NCBI RefSeq assembly: GCF_004210375.1
Contig: NC_134831.1
Span: 1,116,001 to 1,180,000, forward strand
Direction of reading: 5' to 3'
From: Tachypleus tridentatus
Lineage: Eukaryota; Arthropoda; Merostomata; Xiphosura; Limulidae
Length of the DNA stretch: 64,000 nucleotides
Shown: in pieces, positions 52,801-61,800 of the stretch
How the letters are laid out: each line of letters starts with the position of its first letter
Position numbering within the stretch: position 1 is the stretch's first letter
Notes under the pieces: generated by a model
The model's database searches: none
What the model saw: only the letters and a program-made list of their open reading frames with translations
Told to the model about the DNA's origin: nothing
Program-made: the position numbers and the translations under genes

Positions 52801-55800
52801 GGATAATCTTACCAAAATAATATATTTTCCACAAGTGTCTGTTATTAGCTAGTAGGATGTGTGTCTGACAGAAGTACTGTTACCGCTATAAATGATAAAA
52901 ATGTCTGAAAAAGTCACAAAATCTAGAAGTAACATAAATAATTTTTTTTGTATATAAAGAAATCACAAAAAAATTCTTCCTGGTTTAAAAGCATGCATTG
53001 CAAAAAACCTTAAAATTTAAAATTAAAAAAGTTTTATATAAAAGAAATATTAAATTGATCCACAATTATACAGTTTGTTCTTGCTTTTCATAGATAAAAC
53101 AAAATGTGGTCTTACCTAGAGGTACAAAACAAACATTTGTAATTACAACAAAAATATTTACACAGTAGGAAACAATTTAAATAAACAAATATTAGTTGAG
53201 AAAATGAAAATGTGGTACATATGAAACTGCTAAGTTAAAATAAGTTTAAATATAGTGAAAACTGTGTACTATTTAAGGATGGAAGGTGAGTTTTTATGTA
53301 TTTCTTTTGTAAGAATTTCAGTATCATGCCACATTTTCATTTTCTTGACTTATATTTGTTTATTCAAACTGTTTACTTTTAAGTATATTTTTTGTTCTTG
53401 CCTATTTCTTCTTTAGGAAGTTTAACAAATTTCTTTCCTTCTAAAACTAAAGCTTCCATAGCTTCTAGGTCTTCATTCCATTCTTCTACTAACTGAGACT
53501 GGAAAATAAGAAAAAAACCATATTACAATACTTACCATAACAGAAAACTAACACGTACCTTTTGTTTTGTAAAACATGATGCCAAAACGTGTATCACATG
53601 ATAACACTGCCATTAGTAGTTTATTAAACAATTCATAAGTTACAGAAATACATATGCATGTTTAAGATTTGTTGTCAAAATACAACCAGAAAACAAAATC
53701 ACTATAAATAGAATTACAACTCTGCAGAAGTAATCCATACACCAGTATCATCTTTTTTGTGTTTGTAAAATAGACACTTGAAATAAACATGGGTTCCCAA
53801 ACTTTTTAGACTTGCAGAGCTTCACATTAGAAAGAAAAAACATTCCAGAGCTTTAATAAAACAATACACTAAAAGTAGAAACATTTGGTCACTAGCACCA
53901 GATAAAGTTTACTTCAAACTTTTAGAATATAAATTTATTAAAAATATCAATATTTAAAGAAGAATTTTTACTTATACTTACTTGTTCAAACCTTTCTGCT
54001 TGCAAAATTTATATAAGTAAAAGTACAGTGTACTTGTTTATTTATTAGTGGCTTGGATGGACTTGCTTTTGTTCACAAAGTAGTTCAGTATTTGGAGTTA
54101 TGGTTGTTATCTGTAAACGCAAATCATCTTCAATATTTAGTCTGTTTCTAAATTTGGTCTTTGTAGCTGTATACAGTAAATATGTTTGCTTACAAAGATG
54201 TGTTGTTGGAAAACACATCAAAAATTTCAAAGCTCTCTTACTTATTTCAGGGTTATTCCATGGCAATTTGAATCCAAATTGTATAATTCCTTCCTGTTGA
54301 AATTTTGTTTTTAGTGTGTAATCAGTTGAAATTTCTACAATCTGTTCTTTTGCTTTCAAAGACAAATTGTTGGTATTTGCAGAGTCAATAAAGGGATTTT
54401 GAATCCACAGTAATTTTTCTAAATGAGGAGGGAAGTGCTCCCCAATAGTTGTACACAAATCAGATATGTGCTGTAAGACTGAAACTTTTGCACCTTCACT
54501 TAAGGAAATTTTGTTCATAAAAAAAACAAAACACACACACACAAAGAATATTGAGATCTTCAAAGTAATCAAGTTCTTCCATAAATACACATTCACCCCA
54601 AAGTTTTAGTTTACGTTGAAGCACTTCAATTTTACTCTGAGCTTTAAAATGTGTTATCCTGGTACCTTGCATTGTAACATTCACTTCATTTAGATAGGCA
54701 GATATGTCCGAAAGGTAACCCACTTATTAACACTCTAAAATTTCCTTATGGAGCCCCAGATAACTATGGCAGAGCCCAAGGGCTCTGTGCAGCATAGTTT
54801 GAAATCCATGACCTAGAAGATCATGCAAGCAAAAAAACAAAACTGAGTTCTCTTACTACACAGACAGATCCAATGGGAGTGAGGTTTAAGATGTTAATAT
54901 GCAGATCTGTTAGTTAATTCACTTAAAAACTAATTTTGTCACAAAAAATTCCTCACTGTTTTCAGATTTAAATGCATCCTTTCTTTTATAAGTCTGATTA
55001 AATTCAAGGTTGTTAGAATATAAAACATTTTTCTAATACAATTAAGATAAAATTCTGATCAGCTCTTACAGCTTCTTCCTTGCTCATGGGTGGCTGCCGT
55101 GGCATGAAGAGGGCAGACAGGTCAACTTTGGTCTCTTGTGTTGACATCCACTTCTAAGAGGATAGAGGTAAAAAAAAGTTTTGTAAGCCAAGTACTTACA
55201 CAAACACACACATATACAGACATGTGAAAAAAGTTAGGACACCCTATGAAAGCCTGTGTATTTTTGGATATATAGATATTTAATCTCAATTTTAACAATA
55301 CCGAGATATTACAGGAATATAACTAAACAATTAAAACTGAAGAAAAGACTTTAAGATCTTCTGTAAATGTAATTCTACAAAAATGCATATTCTAACTGAG
55401 GAAAAAGCTAGGACACCCCCACATTTATTCCCACTTAAAATGGCTCAACTCACACACAGATGTTTCACACCAGGTGAAATAACTGCAGTGAGACGCTTCT
55501 TGTAGCCATCTACCAGTCTCTGACATCGGTCTGAAGAAAGTTTGACCCACTCCTCAATGCAGAATTCTTTCAGCTGTGAGATGTTTGAGGGGTTTCTTGT
55601 ATGCCCAACCCATTTCAAGTCACCCCACAGCATCTCAATGGGATTAAGATCTGGGCTTTGACTTGGCCATTCCTGGACTCTCCAGTTCTTAGTTTTCAGC
55701 CAGTCCTTCATGAATTTACTGGTATGTTTTTGGTCATTGTCGTGTTGCAGGATCCATTTCCGCTTCAACTTTAATTTTCGTACAGATGGTCTCGCATGAT

Positions 55801-58800
55801 CCTTAAGCACCCTCTGATACACAGTAGAATTCATGGTGGATTCTATAATTGTGAGCTGTCCAGGTCCTGCTGCAGCAAAACAGCCCCAAACCATGACACT
55901 TCCACCTCCATGCTTCACAGTTGGTATGAGGTTCTTTTCCTGGAATGCAGTATTTGGTTTATGCCAAACATGTCCTCTGTTTTGGTGTCCAAATAATTTA
56001 ATTTTTGACTCATCTATCCAAAGAACATTATTCCAGAAGTCCTGGTCTTTGTCTATATTCTCTCTAGCAAATTTCAGTCTGGCCTTGATGTTTCTCTTAG
56101 AGAGCAAAGGTTTCCTCCTTGCACACCTCCCATGCAAGTTAAACTTGTGCAGTCTCTTTCTGATTGTAGAGGCATGCACTTTCACATCAACAGTAGCCAG
56201 AGCCTGCTGTAGGTCCTGTGATGACATGTTAGGGTGTTTGGAGACCTCTTTTAGTATCTTGCAGTCTGCTCTCGGGGTGAACTTGCTTGGACGACCAAAC
56301 CTGGGCATGTTGGCAGTTGTTTTGAAAGCCCTCCACTTGTTGACTATTTTCTGGACAGTGGAATGGCTGATTTCAAAATCTTTTTAAATCCCTTACTAAT
56401 TTTCTACTACAATTTTCTTTCTGAAGGCCTCAGAACAGCTCTTTTGTTCTCATCATGGTGCTCACTCTCACTTCAAGAGTCAGAAGCACACCAAACTAAA
56501 TGTCTGAGGTTTAAATAGGGCAAGCCTCATTCAAAATGCTGAGTAACGATCTTCTAATCATGTGCACCTGGTGTGATACACCTGTGTGTGAGTTGAGCCA
56601 TTTTAAGTGGGAATAAATGTGGGGGTGTCCTAACTTTTTCCTCAGTAAGAATATGCATTTTTGTAGAATTACATTTACAGAAGATCTTGAAAAGTCTTTT
56701 CTTCAGTTTTAATTGTTTAGTTATATTCCTATAATCTCTCGGTATCGCTAAAATTGAGATTAAATATCTATATATCCAAAAATGTTACAAAAATACACAG
56801 GCTTTCATAGGGTGTCCTGACTTTTTCACACACACACACATGCTCAACAACAATAAAAAATATCCAGTAATTCAAACTGAAACATCATTAAACATGCTTA
56901 CAAAAGTTCCTGAACTCCATCTTCTATGGCACATATCATCTGTATTAAGTCTTAAATTTAATAAGTGTCATTACTTACAAGAGAGAAGAGTGTTATACAC
57001 ATGGTGCTAGTCCAAGGTTTGTGTACTGGAGAGATGGGTGGTTTATAGGTTAATATTATTGGATGTGTTGTTTGAAAGAATTCTGGATATGTATGTATAC
57101 ACTTGTATTTAATTTTTACACTTAAAGAGGGTGCCCTTGCATTTTTGGTTTCATATGCACTTTTAGAACTAACCTAATCTGGCAAAAAATACTGAAATAC
57201 TATTGGAACCATGGTAAAAGTATACTGCTCAAAAAAATTAAAGGAACATGTTCATATTTCAGAACATTTTTGTCATAACTAAATTTGTGTGAAAAACATA
57301 TCCTTTCATATACAAGTGTATTTTTTCAAGCTTGCAAGTGAACTTTGAAGCAATTCAAACAAAATTCACCTCACTAAAGGAAAATACAACAAAGAACCCT
57401 ATTTAAGGCTTGTTACATGAAACTTTTGCAGCTTGTTTTGTCAGTGTGTACCTTTTTGTGTATTCAAGCAGTCAGGTGCCATCCAATACAGAACGAGGTG
57501 GCCAGGGCAGTCCAGATGCTGGAGGATGGCCAGACCCAAAGGAGGTGTCACCAAGTGTCATCAACTGACTTTGGCAACACTACAAGGAGATGAACTCTTA
57601 TGGTAGAAGACCAGATCAAGGCCATCATCTCTGCACAACAGCCAGAGAGGATCGCTACATCATGGTCACTGCAAAATGACCTTCAGCATTCCACTGGAAC
57701 CCACGTATTGACCCAAACAGTTTGCAATCGTCTGCACAAAGAACGCCTTAAAGCCAGACGGTCTGCAAGAGGCATAATTCTGACAGCACAACACCGTGCT
57801 GTCAGGTTGGAGTTTGCTCGTCAGCACCTGGACTGGGAACTTCGTCAATGGGTCACTGTACTGTGAACAGACAAGAGCAGGATTACTATGTCTTGTGATG
57901 GACGTGCGAGTGTGTGGAGATGCCAAAAAGAGAAATTTTCCGCCTGTAACATTGTAAAGGTCGATGCTTATGGAGGAGGTTCTTTAATGGCCTGGGCAGG
58001 CATATGCTTGGGTGGACACATGGACTTACTCATACTCGACAGGGATGCTCTGAATGCATGACGATATAGAGACGAAATTCTGGAACCCATTGTGAGGCCT
58101 TTTGCCAGTGCTGTTGGCAATGGGTTCATTTCCATGCAGGTTAATGTGCGAGCCCATGTTGCCAGACTGTGTATGGACTTCCTTGATGAGGAAGGAATAG
58201 AGACTTCTGAGTGGCCTGCCAAATTTCCAGATTTCAATCCAGTTGAACACTGTTGGGATATGTTGTCGAGGCATGTTAGTGAATGCCATCACCCTCCTCA
58301 AAATGTACAGGAACTCCGACAAGCCCTGGTAGACGAGTGGGCTGCCATACCCCAAGATCACATCAATAGACTGATTCGAAGTGTGCCAAATCGGTGTCAC
58401 AGCCTGTTGTGGAAGTCACACTAGATATTGAATGTTTCAAAAATTTCTTGAATAAATGCATGTACACTGTTTAATGTATTGTTTCATATGGGATATCAGT
58501 TTTGGTGATATTGGTGATTTTTAAAAATTTTACTTCTCAATATTTTGCCATTCATCACACCTTAAAAAATGGATACAGATGGAACTAAAATGAGGCAAAT
58601 TACCTAAAAAAATAAAACTATCATCACATTTTGAACACTAAGATAAAGTATAAGAAAATGTACTTGTTCCTTTAATTCTTTTTAGCAATTTATAATTAAG
58701 AATCCAAATCACAACACAGTGTGTGATGGGTCACGGTGTTTGTGTAAACTGATTAATAACATTAATAACTTCCAGTGAGCAACCAGACAAATTTAGCTTA

Positions 58801-61800
58801 ATTTGTATATTAGATTTTGGTTCAGATTTTCATATATACATAACCAGCTTATGTCTCAAATTCTTTATTATTTCTGATACATAACTGTGTATGTGATATT
58901 TAGATCATTACATTTATTCAACACTGGATGACACAAAAAAGTTCAAATGTTTAAGACAGACTCAAAACTTGAGCACTTTCAAATAGTTCACTATTCATCT
59001 TCAGGAAAATAGATTATGGTGGTGAGCTATTCAAAAGTATTTCAGTTTTGGGTCACTTTTAAAAGCTGTTACAACGTTGTCCAAGAATTAGTAGCCAATC
59101 TTAGCTGTGTTAAATCAGTTTTTCCCATGAGACATATTTGAATATGAAAACCATTCATAAATGTGTAAGACATATATAATAATATTATTAACCAGTGCAT
59201 ACATATCTCATATACTTTTCAAGTTACATATACATACCTGTAAGTCTGCACCAGTTCTCTGCACTGAAGCTGCAGAGCGGGTAAAGTCCACAGCAATAAC
59301 ATCATCCCATCCCTGGAACTTTGACTTAAACACCTGGGGTTCTGTCCTGATGACAGAGAAGGGAATTTGAGAAGATATTACATGTAATATGATATGTGTA
59401 ATGAAGAAAAATCTTTAAATCTAAATAAGGTTATTCAACACTTTCCATAAACTTTGTTTATGTAAGCCCAATAACATACATATCTTTACAACATAAAAAA
59501 AAGTATTTTGCACCAGAAAAACAAATAGAAAAATTAAGGAATTAAAAACTTGCTAATATGGACCATACAATAAGTGAGGAAACAAGACTGGAAATACTGT
59601 ACACATTATTTACTCAAACTACAAACCTCTATTTTTGTCCCCATGCTATTACCTAGAATTACATTTGATGGAGTCAAAATGGGAATTTGTAGTTTGAATA
59701 AATAATGTCTACAGTAGCTATAGCCTTCTTTGTTTGCACTCTCTCTTTTGAATAAATAATGTCTACAGTAGCTTTAGCCTTCTTTGTTTGCACTCTCTCT
59801 TTTGAATAAATAATGTCAACAGTAGCTATAACCTTCTTTGTTTGCTCTCTCTCTTTTGAACAAATAATGTCTACAGTAGCTACAGCCTTCTTTGTTTGCT
59901 CTCTCTCTTTTGAATAAATAATGTCTACAGTGGCTATAGCCTTCTTTGTTTGCTCTCTCTCTCTCTCTCTTTTTCTGCTATCATCACTTGCAAGTGTTTA
60001 AATTAACAATGTTTTATTTATCTTGTTAGCTAGCTTTCTCTATGCTCTTTCTCCAGTAATACAGTGGTATGTCTGAGGACTTACAATGCTAGAAATCAAA
60101 TTTTTGATACCCATGGTGGGCAGAGCACAGATAAGCCCATTGTGAACAAATTTTCTATGCTAACTGTGGGAATATAATTACTTGCCATGGTAACTAGCTG
60201 CTATGGTTCATGATGATTTATTGTAGCTAATGACTATTTGACTACTAGCAGGTTTTTAAATTTCCAGCTTTTTAAATCTTGTTTGAAGGCTTTTTTTTAT
60301 GCTCAACTAGAAGAAAGGAATACTTAATATAGTAGCAAACTTTATATATTGTAACATAGCTAGTACCTAGCTATCATGGTTTGTGATTCTTTACTGTATA
60401 TATTGAGTATCTGATGCCATTAGTTTGAGATATAAGAGGATAAGTTGCAGCTGGAGATTGTAATGGAGATTGGTTTGAGAATATATTGAGCATTTACAGG
60501 TTCTTTGTAATAAATTCTCTATACATAATGCTTAGCAAAGGGCAAATATAAGCCTATACTAAAGACACAACCCCTATTTTGTGTGTATAAAATTTTACAA
60601 GTAGAAAAGCAGCTTTTTCAAATAAATCACTTTAAATAAACCTTTGTGTCAACTTAAGTAATTATTCTACAAATGTGTGTAATAAAATTTAATATTATGT
60701 GTACAGATTATTTTTTACTCCTTCACTTCATACTTAATATAGGAGTTAGATCCCTAAAGACAATGGAACCATAGTGTACAAAGCCCTGAGTATCTACATG
60801 TAACAGTTATCTAATGTTTATCTATTACTGGCTGGTAATAACAGCATCATTTACACAATAATTATCGTGTTTCTGGGTTATGTAAAACATAGAAAAAACA
60901 AATTGCCTTTTCAATGCTCCTACAACCTTCTTATTTAGTGTTCTAATAAAGGCTTAGGTGAAATATACCAAGTTTCTTTTCCTTGTAAGCCTAACATTTT
61001 TATGTGTACAGCCTTAGCAGTAAAAGTGTTGTTGAACTGAATCATTACTATTTAAGGTGTTTTTTGCCCAAACATTCTATTAGGATTTTGAGTAATTCCT
61101 TGCAATTTCTATTATTAATAATTATCATATTCACAATAAACCAGTAGCTATATGCTAAGCCTTTAGTACCAAGTAATGTTCACATTATTCATTCTATCAA
61201 ACAATAGTAAATGTGGATACAAACTAAATTATTGTGAAAAACTGAATAAAACTAAAAGTTCTACCACTATTTGTTATCATAATATGATAATTTACATATA
61301 ATATAACATCTAAATTATTTGCATCTATAAGTGTTAAATTATAAAACATAATGTCACAGAAGTCTCCAATCAAAAGATCATGCTTTGCCCGAATTTGGTT
61401 TTGTATTGCGTAACATAACAAATCACATTATTCTACACTTATTTAATTCATTGTTGGTAAGCTACTCAGAATTATGTATTTCTTTTATATTAATTCTTAT
61501 TTCACTTTAGATGTTGGTTCCCAGGTGGAGAGGTTAGAGCTGTTTAGTTCACATAAAATTAGGAGAGCTTATTTCACTTTAAGCTGGTAATTATGTGTTA
61601 TCATTGAAAAAAACCCCATAAAAACACAGTTGACAAATATATTAAGTTGTTAAACTTGTTTTTTTATACAAACTCTGCATCACACAGGAAACAATTAATA
61701 CTAATAAAAAAATCATGATTGTTAAATAACAACAAATTAGAAAGTTAACATTGTGATTTACAAGTGAGAAGGAAAAGAATTAGAAGAAATGATTCATTAT

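Noticed and set aside
54045..54723. A host ZBED-type gene inside the FLII intron
   Set aside because: Frames are broken, only the C-terminal half is present, and hAT-like inverted ends surround it; it is a transposon relic.
55796..56387. Plus-strand open frames across the Tc1 transposase
   Set aside because: They are shadows of the minus-strand transposase, which has the D, D, E residues and flanking inverted repeats.
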